A stretch of 64,000 nt of DNA, from positions 37,281 to 101,280 of the forward strand of contig NZ_RHNN01000012.1 in NCBI RefSeq assembly GCF_003946245.1, written 5' to 3'. The notes under the pieces are model-generated. The model was not told where the DNA came from and searched no databases. It saw only the letters and a program-made list of their open reading frames with translations. The translations under genes and the position numbers were made by a program. This document shows, in pieces, positions 1-8,261 of this stretch; position 1 is the first letter of the stretch, and every line of letters starts with the position of its first letter. The stretch is from Levilactobacillus cerevisiae. GTDB taxonomy: Bacteria > Bacillota > Bacilli > Lactobacillales > Lactobacillaceae.

Positions 1-25
1 AAATTTTCGAATAAGGAGAACGAAC

Positions 26-685
26 ATGACAGCAATGAATTTGATCCTCATGGGTTTACCAGGTGCCGGCAAGGGTACACAAGCTGAGAAAATCATCAAC
101 GAGTTCCATTTACCGCATATTTCTACGGGAGATATCTTCCGGGAAGCGATGAAGAACGAAACTGAGATGGGCTTGGCTGCCAAGAAATTCATCGATCAAG
201 GTGAATTGGTACCGGACGAAGTTACGAACGGGATCGTTCGTGATCGGTTAGCTCAGGATGATACCAAAAACGGGTTCATGTTGGATGGGTTCCCCCGTTC
301 CATTGTTCAAGCCGAAGCGTTAAACACGTTTGGCCCCGAACTGGACCGGACCATCAACGCCGTGATCAATATTCACGTTGAACCAGATGTTTTGGTTGAA
401 CGCCTTTCTGGTCGTTATATCTGCCGCAACTGTGGGGCAACATACCATAAGCTGTACAAGCAGCCTAAAGTTGCTGGTACTTGTGATGTCTGTGGTAGTC
501 ATGACTTCTATCAACGGGAAGACGACAAGCCTGAAACGGTGAAGAACCGGTTGGCAGTGAATTTGAAAGCAAATACACCGCTGGTTGATTACTACACCAA
601 GAAGAACTTGTTGTTCACCGTTGATGGTGACCGTGACATCGATGACGTGTATGTCGACATCGAAAAGATCCTGAAGAACCTGTAG
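26..685 (+). CDS. adk: Adenylate kinase
   Basis: Interconverts ATP + AMP and 2 ADP in the cytoplasm. The 219-residue protein opens with the P-loop GLPGAGKGT and has a zinc-type LID with two CxxC pairs (CRNCG and CDVCG, about residues 133-160), as in Gram-positive enzymes. AAGGAG at 13-18 is 7 bases before the ATG at 26; a second in-frame ATG at 35 gives the form usual in other species, but spacing favours 26. It sits at the end of the ribosomal protein cluster (secY would lie just outside the window), 163 bases before infA. Family assignment is firm; only the start is slightly open. Confidence 0.97.
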   Translation: MTAMNLILMGLPGAGKGTQAEKIINEFHLPHISTGDIFREAMKNETEMGLAAKKFIDQGELVPDEVTNGIVRDRLAQDDTKNGFMLDGFPRSIVQAEALNTFGPELDRTINAVINIHVEPDVLVERLSGRYICRNCGATYHKLYKQPKVAGTCDVCGSHDFYQREDDKPETVKNRLAVNLKANTPLVDYYTKKNLLFTVDGDRDIDDVYVDIEKILKNL

Positions 686-848
686 GAGCGTCTTAGTTCT
701 TGCGTCTTTGTGGGAATTATGGTAAGCTTATTCAGGTTTAGCCTGTAAATGGCGCGCTGCCGCAATTCACAGGTGCTAGGTAGGTGCAACTTGTTGTTCC
801 TACCGCTTTTACGTGTAGTTTACACGCAATTATAAGGGAGGTACTTTC
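686..848 (+). promoter_or_regulatory. adk-infA intergenic with hairpins (possible leader)
   Basis: This 163-base gap has two potential hairpins: CCTGTAAAT (742-750) with ATTCACAGG (765-773), one mismatch, and GGTAGG (79-84 of the 700s line, i.e. 779-784) with CCTACC (799-804), the latter followed by GCTTTT. AAGGGAGG just before 849 is the infA ribosome site. It may be a leader or weak attenuator for infA-rpmJ; no known family is recognised. Confidence 0.35.
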
Positions 849-1067
849 GTGGCGAAAAGCGATGTCATCGAAGTCGAAGGTAAAGTTACCGAAACATTAC
901 CTAACGCAATGTTTCGGGTCGAATTAGAAAACGGTCATGAGATTCTCGCTCACGTTTCCGGTAAGATTCGGATGCATTACATCCGGATTCTGCCTGGTGA
1001 CCGAGTAACTGTTGAAATGTCACCGTATGACTTGTCTAAAGGCCGGATTACTTATCGGTTTAAGTAA
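849..1067 (+). CDS. infA: Translation initiation factor IF-1
   Basis: A 72-residue single OB-fold protein, the standard length, that binds the ribosomal A site region during initiation. The sequence runs [13 protein letters not shown] through the conserved [12 protein letters not shown] stretch to the usual basic end ITYRFK. The start is GTG at 849 behind a strong AAGGGAGG. It is followed after 29 bases by rpmJ, the usual infA-rpmJ-rpsM-rpsK-rpoA-rplQ order. Confidence 0.97.
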   Translation: MAKSDVIEVEGKVTETLPNAMFRVELENGHEILAHVSGKIRMHYIRILPGDRVTVEMSPYDLSKGRITYRFK

Positions 1068-1096
1068 CCGCCTGGACAGATGTAGGAGGGATATTC

Positions 1097-1216
1097 ATGA
1101 AAGTAAGACCATCAGTTAAGCCAATGTGCGAACACTGCAAGGTTATCAAGCGTAAGGGCCGAGTTATGGTTATTTGCTCAGCCAACCCTAAGCATAAACA
1201 ACGCCAGGGTAAGTAA
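1097..1216 (+). CDS. rpmJ: 50S ribosomal protein L36
   Basis: A 39-codon gene for the smallest ribosomal protein, found by reading the gap between infA and rpsM. It begins [15 protein letters not shown] and carries the zinc ribbon residues C11, C14, C27 and H33, so it is the zinc-binding (C+) form. GTAGGAGGG lies just upstream of the ATG at 1097. Short length and the run of K/R are typical of the family. Spacing to rpsM is 26 bases, with an AGGAGGT site for that gene. Confidence 0.96.
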   Translation: MKVRPSVKPMCEHCKVIKRKGRVMVICSANPKHKQRQGK

Positions 1217-1242
1217 TTTCAATTTATAGGAGGTGCACTTAA

Positions 1243-1608
1243 ATGCCACGTATTGCTGGAGTGGATTTACCACGTGATAAGCGAATCGCTTACGGTTTGA
1301 CTTACATTTTTGGAATTGGTATCAACACGGCACACAAGATTGTTGCTGATGCTGGTGTCTCAGAAGACGTTCGGGTTCGCGATATGACACCTGATCAAGA
1401 AGACAAGATTCGTGCCGAAGTCGACAAGTACAAGGTCGAAGGTGACTTACGTCGTGAAGTTAGCCTGAACATCAAGAACTTGCAAGAAATCGGTTCTTAC
1501 CGCGGAATGCGTCACCGTCGTGGGCTGCCTGTTCGCGGCCAACACACAAAAAACAATGCCCGCACTCGGAAGGGTAAAGCCGTTTCCGTTGCCGGTAAGA
1601 AGAAGTAA
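1243..1608 (+). CDS. rpsM: 30S ribosomal protein S13
   Basis: A 121-residue head protein of the small subunit, contacting 16S rRNA and the A/P-site tRNAs. It starts [14 protein letters not shown] and has the helix-two-turn-helix segment near residues 10-35 ([12 protein letters not shown]) and the conserved basic tail [19 protein letters not shown]. The start has AGGAGGTG upstream. It lies 17 bases before rpsK, inside the standard alpha operon. Confidence 0.98.
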   Translation: MPRIAGVDLPRDKRIAYGLTYIFGIGINTAHKIVADAGVSEDVRVRDMTPDQEDKIRAEVDKYKVEGDLRREVSLNIKNLQEIGSYRGMRHRRGLPVRGQHTKNNARTRKGKAVSVAGKKK

Positions 1609-1625
1609 AGGAGGGTTATCACTTT

Positions 1626-2015
1626 ATGGCTACTAGAAAAACTAGTCGCAAGCGTCGGGTCAAGAAAAATATTGAAGCCGGTGTTGCACACATCCATGCT
1701 ACGTTTAACAACACATTAGTTATGATCACTGACGTTCAAGGGAACGCTATTGCCTGGTCATCTGCTGGTGCATTAGGTTTCAAGGGTAGTCGGAAATCAA
1801 CACCATTTGCTGCTCAAATGGCTGCTGAAGCCGCTGCCAAAGCTTCTCAAGAACATGGTGTTAAGTCTGTTGAAGTTGCTGTTAAGGGTCCTGGTTCAGG
1901 ACGTGAAGCTGCTATTCGGGCCATCCAAGCTGCTGGTATCGAAGTTACCGCTATTCGCGATGTAACGCCAGTTCCTCATAATGGTACTCGTCCTCCAAAG
2001 CGCCGTCGGGTTTAG
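1626..2015 (+). CDS. rpsK: 30S ribosomal protein S11
   Basis: A 129-residue platform protein of the small subunit near the mRNA exit. It begins [15 protein letters not shown] and has the conserved segments [15 protein letters not shown] and [15 protein letters not shown] at the C terminus. AAAGGAGG overlaps the end of rpsM and provides the ribosome site. The 85-base gap to rpoA is the longest inside this run and shows no clear terminator. Confidence 0.98.
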   Translation: MATRKTSRKRRVKKNIEAGVAHIHATFNNTLVMITDVQGNAIAWSSAGALGFKGSRKSTPFAAQMAAEAAAKASQEHGVKSVEVAVKGPGSGREAAIRAIQAAGIEVTAIRDVTPVPHNGTRPPKRRRV

Positions 2016-2100
2016 TGAGCGTTTCATTAATGAGGGCAACCTTCATGATGGGATTGACTTATAGGAGCTCAACGCGGTTTGAAAGGGGTAAACGATAAGA

Positions 2101-3051
2101 ATGATTGAATTTGAAAAGCCTAACATTCATAAAATTGACGAAAGTAGCAATTACGGTAAGTTTGTTGTTGAACCGTTGGAACGTGGATACGGGACAACCT
2201 TAGGCAACTCCTTACGACGAATTTTACTTTCTTCATTACCTGGTGCAGCTGTTACCAGCATTCAAATCGACGGGGTTCTGCATGAGTTTTCTACTGTCGA
2301 AGGGGTCGTTGAAGACGTCACGCAAATCATCTTAAATGTTAAGAAGATTGCGTTGAAGTTAAACGGTTCTGACGAGCAGGAAGAAACGATGGAAATTAAC
2401 GTTAAGGGTCCTGCCCAAATCACTGCTGGTGATATCGTGGCCGGTGCTGACGTTGACGTTTTGAACCCAGATCTGTACATTGCTACAGTTGCTGATGGGG
2501 CGACGTTCCACATGCGAATGACTGCAGATAAGGGCCGAGGCTATGTCTCTGCCGACGAGAACAAAGTTCGTAACACTGATATGCCAATTGGTGTTTTAGC
2601 TGTGGATTCCATTTACACCCCAATCGAACGGGTTAACTACCAAGTAGAGAATGCACGGGTTGGCCAACGGGCTGACTATGATAAATTGACCCTGGATGTT
2701 TGGACAAACGGTTCAATCAATCCAAGCGAAGCCATTGCTCTGGCTGCAAAGATCTTGACCGAACATCTGGCTATGTTTGTCGACCTGACTGACGAAGCTA
2801 AGAATGCGGAAATCATGGTTGAAAAAGAAGAAACGCACAAGGAAAAGATGCTTGAGATGACCATCGAAGAGCTCGACCTGTCCGTTCGTTCTTACAACTG
2901 CTTGAAGCGTGCTGGTATCAACACGGTTCAAGAATTGAACAACAAGACTGAAGCAGACATGATGAAGGTTCGTAACTTGGGTCGCAAGTCCCTTGAAGAA
3001 GTTAAGGCTAAGTTAGCTGACTTAGGTTTGTCACTTCGGAAGGAAGACTAA
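2101..3051 (+). CDS. rpoA: DNA-directed RNA polymerase subunit alpha
   Basis: The 316-residue alpha subunit, two of which nucleate RNA polymerase assembly. The N-terminal domain (about 1-230) has the assembly signature [20 protein letters not shown]; after an acidic linker the C-terminal domain (about 250-316) contains the helix-hairpin-helix DNA- and activator-binding segment [17 protein letters not shown] and [18 protein letters not shown] lies upstream of the ATG at 2101. It is 30 bases before rplQ in the usual order. Confidence 0.98.
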   Translation: MIEFEKPNIHKIDESSNYGKFVVEPLERGYGTTLGNSLRRILLSSLPGAAVTSIQIDGVLHEFSTVEGVVEDVTQIILNVKKIALKLNGSDEQEETMEINVKGPAQITAGDIVAGADVDVLNPDLYIATVADGATFHMRMTADKGRGYVSADENKVRNTDMPIGVLAVDSIYTPIERVNYQVENARVGQRADYDKLTLDVWTNGSINPSEAIALAAKILTEHLAMFVDLTDEAKNAEIMVEKEETHKEKMLEMTIEELDLSVRSYNCLKRAGINTVQELNNKTEADMMKVRNLGRKSLEEVKAKLADLGLSLRKED

Positions 3052-3081
3052 TTTTAGACACTCAAAGGAGGGTTTCTAGTT

Positions 3082-3465
3082 ATGAGTTACCGTAAATTAC
3101 AACGGACAAGTTCTCAACGTCGTGCCTTATTACGCGATTTGACTACTAGTTTAATCTTGAACGGTCGTATCGAAACTACCGAAGCACGCGCTAAGGAAGT
3201 TCGGAAGACGGCTGACCAAATGATTACCTTGGGTAAGAAGGGCGACTTGCACGCACGTCGTCAAGCTGCTGCTTTCATCCGTAACGTGGTTGCAGATGTT
3301 AAAGAAGATGGCGACGATGTCGTTGTTACCAGCGCTTTGCAAAAGGTATTTAGCGAATTGGCACCTAAGTACGCTGATCGTAACGGTGGTTACACACGTA
3401 TCTTAAAGACGATGCCTCGTCGCGGAGATGGCGCTGCTATGGCTATCTTGGAATTTGTTGACTAA
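3082..3465 (+). CDS. rplQ: 50S ribosomal protein L17
   Basis: A 127-residue large-subunit protein near the peptide exit tunnel. It begins [20 protein letters not shown], with the [18 protein letters not shown] segment and the C-terminal [15 protein letters not shown] motif of the family. AAAGGAGGG lies 8 bases before the start. It closes the alpha operon; the following 289 bases hold a structured element and a new promoter before the ECF genes. Confidence 0.98.
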   Translation: MSYRKLQRTSSQRRALLRDLTTSLILNGRIETTEARAKEVRKTADQMITLGKKGDLHARRQAAAFIRNVVADVKEDGDDVVVTSALQKVFSELAPKYADRNGGYTRILKTMPRRGDGAAMAILEFVD

Positions 3466-3525
3466 TTTTTGGTTAATGAATCGGGAGTAATCACGTCCTT
3501 AAACGGGATCAATTAGTTACAAATT

Positions 3526-3637
3526 AATCACTAGAACTGTATGGTATAGAGCGCTACGATGATGGGGAATTCTTTCCGAGTCTAGCTTGAATGGGGGCTA
3601 ACGCCTCAGCGCCGTCAGTTTGTTAGTGATTTTTTTT
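3526..3637 (+). ncRNA. Candidate structured RNA / complex terminator between rplQ and ecfA1
   Basis: Nested complementary segments enclose this stretch: AATCACTA (3526-3533) with TAGTGATT (3624-3631); AACTG (3535-3539) with CAGTT (3616-3620); GCGCT (3551-3555) with AGCGC (3608-3612). Inside are small hairpins GGAA/TTCC (3566-3577) and GGGGC/GCCTC around TAAC (3594-3607), the latter abutting the AGCGC strand. Eight T residues (3630-3637) follow at once. The layout resembles an aptamer-like domain closed by a terminator helix, but no known riboswitch is recognised. It could equally be a branched terminator of the ribosomal operon. Confidence 0.45.
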
Positions 3638-3688
3638 GTGTACTTTTTTCTGGACAAAACGGTCGTAAAACAAAAACTACCGGAACAC

Positions 3689-3717
3689 TTCGATAATGGC
3701 GTAAACTTTGATATAAT
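3689..3717 (+). promoter_or_regulatory. Candidate promoter of ecfA1-ecfA2-ecfT-truA
   Basis: A perfect -10 box TATAAT at 3712-3717 lies 38 bases before the ecfA1 start; the spaced -35 (TTCGAT, 3689-3694, 17-base spacer) is weak. It suggests the ECF module can be transcribed separately from the ribosomal operon. Confidence 0.5.
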
Positions 3718-3754
3718 TAGCGGTGACTTTTTCACTAGGAGACGTAAAATACGG

Positions 3755-4591
3755 ATGGCAAATATCATTGAAGTGAAGCATCTTTCATATAAATATGACG
3801 AAAATCAACGGCCGGCTTTAAAGGACGTTAGTTTCGACGTACACGCTGGTGAGTGGTTGGCCATTGTCGGACACAACGGTAGTGGCAAATCGACCTTAGC
3901 GAAGTCGTTAGACGGCCTCTTGCCCTTTACTGAAGGCACCGTGACAGTAGATGGGATACAATTGACGCCTGAGACCGTTTGGGACGTCCGTAGTAAGATT
4001 GGCATGATCTTTCAGAATCCAGATAACCAATTTGTGGGAGCTACTGTTGAGGATGACGTTGCGTTTGGGTTAGAAAATCGGCAAATTCCCCGTGCGGACA
4101 TGTTGCCGCGGGTGCAGGCGGCCATGGAAGAGGTTGGGATGTCTGAGTTTGCGCAACGGGAACCTAGTTCGTTGTCTGGTGGCCAGAAGCAGCGGGTCGC
4201 GTTGGCCGGTATTGTCGCCATCGCGCCTGACATCTTGATTTTGGACGAGGCGACTAGCATGTTGGATCCCCAGGGGCGAAGTGACATGTTGAAGCTGGTG
4301 CGGCAGTTGCGGAGTAGCCAGCAGTTGACGGTTATTTCGATTACCCATGATATTGATGAGGCCGCCGGTGCAGACCGAATCTTGGTGATTGACGACGGCC
4401 AACTGATTGAGGAGGCTCAACCGGCGACCATCTTTGCACGGGGAGAACGGCTGGTCGACATGGGATTGGATTTACCCTTTACGGCAAAGCTGAAGATTGC
4501 ACTGCAAAAACGCGGTGTGACCGTCCCAACGGCATACCAAACGACGGCTGAAATGGAGGAATGGTTGTGGCAATCTCTTTCGAACACGTAA
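3755..4591 (+). CDS. ecfA1: Energy-coupling factor transporter ATPase EcfA1
   Basis: One of the two ATPases of the ECF vitamin transporter, powering EcfT and exchangeable substrate-binding S components at the membrane. The 278-residue protein has Walker [10 protein letters not shown] (residues 39-47), signature [10 protein letters not shown], and Walker [12 protein letters not shown]. The start [16 protein letters not shown] at 3755 matches family N termini and has AGGAG at 3737-3741; upstream in-frame codons to 3620 run through the T-rich leader and are not coding. It overlaps ecfA2, showing translational coupling. No S component is next to it, so substrate specificity cannot be read here. 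Confidence 0.95.
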   Translation: MANIIEVKHLSYKYDENQRPALKDVSFDVHAGEWLAIVGHNGSGKSTLAKSLDGLLPFTEGTVTVDGIQLTPETVWDVRSKIGMIFQNPDNQFVGATVEDDVAFGLENRQIPRADMLPRVQAAMEEVGMSEFAQREPSSLSGGQKQRVALAGIVAIAPDILILDEATSMLDPQGRSDMLKLVRQLRSSQQLTVISITHDIDEAAGADRILVIDDGQLIEEAQPATIFARGERLVDMGLDLPFTAKLKIALQKRGVTVPTAYQTTAEMEEWLWQSLSNT

Positions 4592-5439
4592 CGTATACCT
4601 ATCAGGCTGGCACACCATTGGCCCAGACGGCCGTTCAAGACGTCTCGTTCACGGTACCTGATCACGGCTATCTGGCCATCATTGGTCACACGGGTAGTGG
4701 GAAATCGACCTTGATTCAACAAATCAACGCGTTGTTTAAGCCGACCAGTGGTGAGATTCACGTGGATGACTTTACGGTGACGCCAACCACCACGAATACT
4801 GACTTAAAGCCGCTACGGCAGCACGTGGGCATGGTGTTTCAATTTCCAGAAAGCCAATTATTTGAGGAGACCGTACGCAAGGACATTGCTTTCGGTCCGC
4901 AAAATTTTGGTATGAGTGAAGACGACGCCAACGCTTTAGCCGACGAAATGTTGACTAGGGTCGGTCTTGACAAAAGTTATGCCGAGCGGTCGCCGTTTGA
5001 ACTTTCTGGGGGCCAAATGCGGCGGGTCGCCATTGCTGGTGTGCTTGCCATGCAACCCCAAGTGCTGGTATTAGACGAACCAACGGCGGGGCTTGATCCT
5101 CAGGGAAGACAGGCGATGATGCAGCTGTTTGAGCGGCTCCACCGGGAGCAGGGGCTGACCATTGTGCTGGTGACTCACCAAATGGAAGACGTGGCCGAAT
5201 ACGCTGAGCAGGTGGCTGTAATGCGTGACGGCAAATTGGTCAAATTTGGCCAACCCCAAGACGTGTTTGCTGATCCACAATGGTTACGAGAAAATCAATT
5301 GGACGTGCCACGCGCAGCACAATTTGCCCAAGAACTGGGTAAGCGGGGCGTTCAGTGGAATAAATTGCCGTTGACCGCAGACCAGCTAGCCGATCAATTA
5401 GTGGCTCGCTGGCCAGGCGAGGGGGCGGACCATGTCTAA
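4567..5439 (+). CDS. ecfA2: Energy-coupling factor transporter ATPase EcfA2
   Basis: Second ATPase of the ECF module, pairing with EcfA1. The 290-residue form starts at GTG 4567 ([15 protein letters not shown]), 6 bases after GGAGGA (4555-4560); the ATG at 4561 abuts that site and is unlikely. Walker A is GHTGSGKST (40-48), signature [10 protein letters not shown], Walker [13 protein letters not shown]. It overlaps the ecfA1 stop by 25 bases and ecfT by 8 bases, so the three proteins are made in a coupled ratio. Confidence 0.95.
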   Translation: MAISFEHVTYTYQAGTPLAQTAVQDVSFTVPDHGYLAIIGHTGSGKSTLIQQINALFKPTSGEIHVDDFTVTPTTTNTDLKPLRQHVGMVFQFPESQLFEETVRKDIAFGPQNFGMSEDDANALADEMLTRVGLDKSYAERSPFELSGGQMRRVAIAGVLAMQPQVLVLDEPTAGLDPQGRQAMMQLFERLHREQGLTIVLVTHQMEDVAEYAEQVAVMRDGKLVKFGQPQDVFADPQWLRENQLDVPRAAQFAQELGKRGVQWNKLPLTADQLADQLVARWPGEGADHV

Positions 5440-6235
5440 TAAGTTTATTTTTGGCCGTTACTTACCGCTGAACTCGGTGGTGCATCGGCTGGACCCCCGG
5501 GCAAAATTGCTTTTGAGCTTTTGCTATATTATTTTAGTTTTCTTAGCCAACAACCCGTTAAGTTATGCTGTGCTGATTGTACTAACTATTGGATCAATTT
5601 TGGCCTCAAAAATTAGTTTGGGTTTCTTCTTGCGGGGCATTCGACCGCTACTTTGGTTGATTGTCTTTACGGTGATCCTCCAGCTATTGTTTAGTCCGGT
5701 CGGTGGTCACACCTATTTTCACTGGGCCTTTATTAATATCACGCAATTTGGCTTGATCAATGCCGGATACATTTTTATCCGGTTCTTGTTAATTATTATG
5801 ATGTCTACGCTGTTGACGCTATCCACACAGCCATTGGATATCGCCACTGGTCTGGCCTCCTTGATGAAACCCTTGCGGTGGCTGCGGGTGCCTGTTGATA
5901 CATTGGCAATGATGTTGTCGATTGCACTCCGATTCGTGCCAACGTTAATGGATGAAGCAACTAAAATTATGAACGCCCAGCGTGCACGGGGTGTTGATTT
6001 CGGCGAAGGCGGGCTGTTTAAACAGGCCAAGTCGTTGATTCCCCTGATGGTTCCTTTATTCATGAGTGCGTTTAACCGGGCCGAGGATCTTTCCACGGCA
6101 ATGGAGGCACGGGGATACCAGGACAGTGAACATCGCAGTCAGTATCGCATTTTAACGTGGCAAAAGCGGGATACGATTACCTGGCTGTTATTTTTGATTG
6201 GATTTGCGGCGATTCTCGCTTGTCGCCATTGGTAG
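5432..6235 (+). CDS. ecfT: Energy-coupling factor transporter transmembrane protein EcfT
   Basis: Membrane scaffold joining the EcfA1/A2 ATPases to S components. The 267-residue protein has several hydrophobic segments (about 24-120 and a last one at 245-262) and the two Ala-Arg-Gly coupling-helix motifs, AQRARGVDF and AMEARGY, that contact the ATPases. The start ATG at 5432 lies inside the end of ecfA2 behind GAGGGGGC. truA follows after 9 bases, probably on the same transcript. Confidence 0.95.
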   Translation: MSNKFIFGRYLPLNSVVHRLDPRAKLLLSFCYIILVFLANNPLSYAVLIVLTIGSILASKISLGFFLRGIRPLLWLIVFTVILQLLFSPVGGHTYFHWAFINITQFGLINAGYIFIRFLLIIMMSTLLTLSTQPLDIATGLASLMKPLRWLRVPVDTLAMMLSIALRFVPTLMDEATKIMNAQRARGVDFGEGGLFKQAKSLIPLMVPLFMSAFNRAEDLSTAMEARGYQDSEHRSQYRILTWQKRDTITWLLFLIGFAAILACRHW

Positions 6236-6244
6236 GAGGATTTC

Positions 6245-7042
6245 ATGCAACGCTATAAAGTAATTTTTATGTATGACGGCACTAACTTCGCCGGTTTTCA
6301 ACGGCAACCGAATAAGCGGACCGTGGAGAGTGCCTTGACGAAAGTTGTCAATAAAATGGCGAAGGATCCGGAGCCAGCAATCGTCATTTATGGCTCCGGC
6401 CGAACCGACGCAGGCGTCCATGCTTTGGCCCAGGTGGCCCACTTTGACTTTCCCTTCTACATTCCCGCCGAGAGCATGCGCAAGGGCTTAAACAGCATGC
6501 TACCCATGGATATGGAGATCCTCAGCGTGGCAGAGGTTGCACCTGACTTCCATGCGCGGTATGACGTGTCTGGAAAGCGGTATTTGTACCGGATGGATCT
6601 CGGCGAATTTCGCAATCCCTTTAAGCGCAACTACACGGGCCACTGGAAGTTTCCGGTCGATATCGCGAAAATTAATGCGGCTTTGCAGGATTTAGTCGGG
6701 GAACACGACTTTACCAGTTTTGTGGCTTCCGGCGCGCAAACGCGGACCTTTGTCCGGACGATTTATGAAGCCACCTGTCACATTGATCAAGCCAATCATG
6801 AATTAGTTTTTGAATTTTATGGTAACGGGTTTATGTACAATCAGGTCCGAATCATGGTGGGCGTCTTGGTCGAAATTGGGGCCGGCACCCGACCCGTGCA
6901 TGACATTCCCCGGCTGTACGCGGTCAAGGATCGCAAGCAGGCCCGCCGAACGGTTCCGGCCGCCGGCTTGTACTTAAAACACGTTTATTATCAGGGTGAA
7001 GATCCGGCTCACCCGACAAAATTACCTGAACGTCAACGGTAA
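6245..7042 (+). CDS. truA: tRNA pseudouridine(38-40) synthase TruA
   Basis: Isomerises uridines 38-40 in the anticodon arm of many tRNAs. The 265-residue protein has the catalytic motif [13 protein letters not shown] with the nucleophile Asp55, followed by the family segment AHFDF. TAGGAGG precedes the ATG at 6245, 9 bases after ecfT. The ecfA1-ecfA2-ecfT-truA-rplM-rpsI order is the usual one in Firmicutes. Confidence 0.96.
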   Translation: MQRYKVIFMYDGTNFAGFQRQPNKRTVESALTKVVNKMAKDPEPAIVIYGSGRTDAGVHALAQVAHFDFPFYIPAESMRKGLNSMLPMDMEILSVAEVAPDFHARYDVSGKRYLYRMDLGEFRNPFKRNYTGHWKFPVDIAKINAALQDLVGEHDFTSFVASGAQTRTFVRTIYEATCHIDQANHELVFEFYGNGFMYNQVRIMVGVLVEIGAGTRPVHDIPRLYAVKDRKQARRTVPAAGLYLKHVYYQGEDPAHPTKLPERQR

Positions 7043-7068
7043 AATTTTGTTAGTGCGGCAAACAATCA

Positions 7069-7097
7069 TTGACTTTATGGTGAAAACTTTGTATTAT
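7069..7097 (+). promoter_or_regulatory. Promoter of rplM-rpsI
   Basis: TTGACT (7069-7074) and TATTAT (7092-7097) are separated by exactly 17 bases, giving a near-consensus vegetative promoter starting a leader of about 80 bases before rplM. Confidence 0.75.
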
Positions 7098-7106
7098 GGT
7101 TGTTGG

Positions 7107-7160
7107 TATTGTTTGCCCCACGATAAGCCCCGGAAAGTTTACTTGGTGTCAGACAAACAC
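7107..7160 (+). promoter_or_regulatory. Putative L13 ribosomal protein leader
   Basis: The rplM 5' leader holds complementary ends TTGTTTG (about 7109) and CAAACA (about 7154) enclosing a G/C-rich interior. Position, size and the match to L13 autoregulatory leaders known in Firmicutes suggest L13 binds here to repress rplM-rpsI. A covariance search with the L13_leader model would settle it. Confidence 0.5.
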
Positions 7161-7181
7161 AGATTTATGGAGGAATTTAAC

Positions 7182-7625
7182 GTGCGTACAACTTATATTG
7201 CAAAACCTAGCGACATTGATCGCAAATGGTACATTGTCGACGCAACCGACGTTAGTTTAGGCCGGCTTGCTTCAGTCGTTGCTACTGTATTACGTGGTAA
7301 GAACAAGCCAACGTTCACCCCTAACGTGGACACTGGTGATAACGTAATCGTCATCAACGCTAGCAAGATCGCTTTGACTGGCCGTAAGGCTACTGACAAG
7401 ATTTACTATCACCACACTGGTTTTCCTGGTGGCTTAAAGTCACGGACTGCCGGTAACTTCCGGGAAGAAAACCCAGAAAAGTTGATCGAAACTTCTGTAC
7501 AAGGTATGCTCCCTAAGAACTCCTTAGGTCACCAAATGGCATTGAAGCTTCACGTGTATGCTGGTGAAGACCACAAGCACGAAGCACAAAAGCCAGAAGT
7601 ATTAGACATTACTAACCTTATCTAA
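7182..7625 (+). CDS. rplM: 50S ribosomal protein L13
   Basis: A 147-residue large-subunit assembly protein. The start is GTG at 7182, giving [21 protein letters not shown], with ATGGAGGA just upstream; the longer in-frame extension to 6996 overlaps truA and the promoter, so it is rejected. Family segments TLGRLAS-like (VSLGRLAS), [12 protein letters not shown] and MLPKNSLG are present. rpsI follows after 14 bases. Confidence 0.97.
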   Translation: MRTTYIAKPSDIDRKWYIVDATDVSLGRLASVVATVLRGKNKPTFTPNVDTGDNVIVINASKIALTGRKATDKIYYHHTGFPGGLKSRTAGNFREENPEKLIETSVQGMLPKNSLGHQMALKLHVYAGEDHKHEAQKPEVLDITNLI

Positions 7626-7639
7626 GGAGGAAAACCAAA

Positions 7640-8032
7640 TTGGCACAAGTTCAATATCGCGGCACTGGCCGTCGTAAAAACTCCTCTGCTCGTGTACGTT
7701 TAGTACCCGGCTCAGGCAAAATTGTTATGAACAAAAAGGCAATCGAAGATTACATCCCATTCGCAAGTATTCGTGAAGTTGTTTTACAACCATTCAACGT
7801 TACGGAAACCCTTGGTAACTATGATGCATTAGTTACTGTGCATGGTGGCGGTTTCTCCGGTCAAGCCGGCGCAACTCGTCATGGGATCGCTCGGGCATTG
7901 CTCGAAGTTGACCCAGATTTCCGTGGACCATTAAAGCGTGCGGGTCTCTTGACTCGTGATGCTCGTATGAAAGAACGGAAGAAGCCAGGTCTCAAGAAGG
8001 CCCGTAAAGCTTCACAATTCTCCAAGCGTTAA
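7640..8032 (+). CDS. rpsI: 30S ribosomal protein S9
   Basis: A 130-residue small-subunit protein whose C-terminal tail reaches the P-site tRNA. The start is TTG at 7640 ([19 protein letters not shown]) behind AAGGAGG at 7624-7630. The conserved [10 protein letters not shown] and the invariant tail [12 protein letters not shown] are present. A strong terminator follows. Confidence 0.97.
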   Translation: MAQVQYRGTGRRKNSSARVRLVPGSGKIVMNKKAIEDYIPFASIREVVLQPFNVTETLGNYDALVTVHGGGFSGQAGATRHGIARALLEVDPDFRGPLKRAGLLTRDARMKERKKPGLKKARKASQFSKR

Positions 8033-8053
8033 TATTTCGATATTGGCAATTGG

Positions 8054-8090
8054 AAAATCCTCACCATTCAGTTGGTGGGGATTTTTTGTT
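8054..8090 (+). terminator. Terminator of rplM-rpsI
   Basis: AAAATCCTCACCA (8054-8066) pairs with the TGGTGGGGATTTT stretch from 8073, followed by a T tract to 8087. Confidence 0.9.
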
Positions 8091-8261
8091 TAGCTGACAT
8101 TTATGTCAAAAACGGCATCGTCGCCAGCGACGAGATTCGTCAGTTGCCTATATCGTGGCCGTCAATAACGGTTGGCTAGGTCAGTGATCTTACTTGAAAT
8201 GGGTATTGTTTTCCCAGACGGATTGTCTTAAGCTGGAGAGAATAGCTAATAGGAATGAGAT
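8091..8261 (+). promoter_or_regulatory. ktrB upstream region with nested inverted repeats
   Basis: The 171 bases hold CTGAC (8094-8098) / GTCAG (8180-8184), ACGGC (8112-8116) / GCCGT (8158-8162), and inside a perfect hairpin TCGTCG-CCAG-CGACGA (8118-8133). No good -35/-10 pair is seen, so whether this is transcribed is unclear. It does not resemble the ydaO (c-di-AMP) riboswitch known before ktr genes elsewhere. Confidence 0.35.

Noticed and set aside
3620..3754. 45-residue N-terminal extension of EcfA1
   Set aside because: It crosses the T tract and the promoter -10 and has no family similarity.
6996..7181. 62-residue N-terminal extension of L13
   Set aside because: It overlaps truA, the promoter and the leader; the GTG at 7182 has a proper ribosome site.
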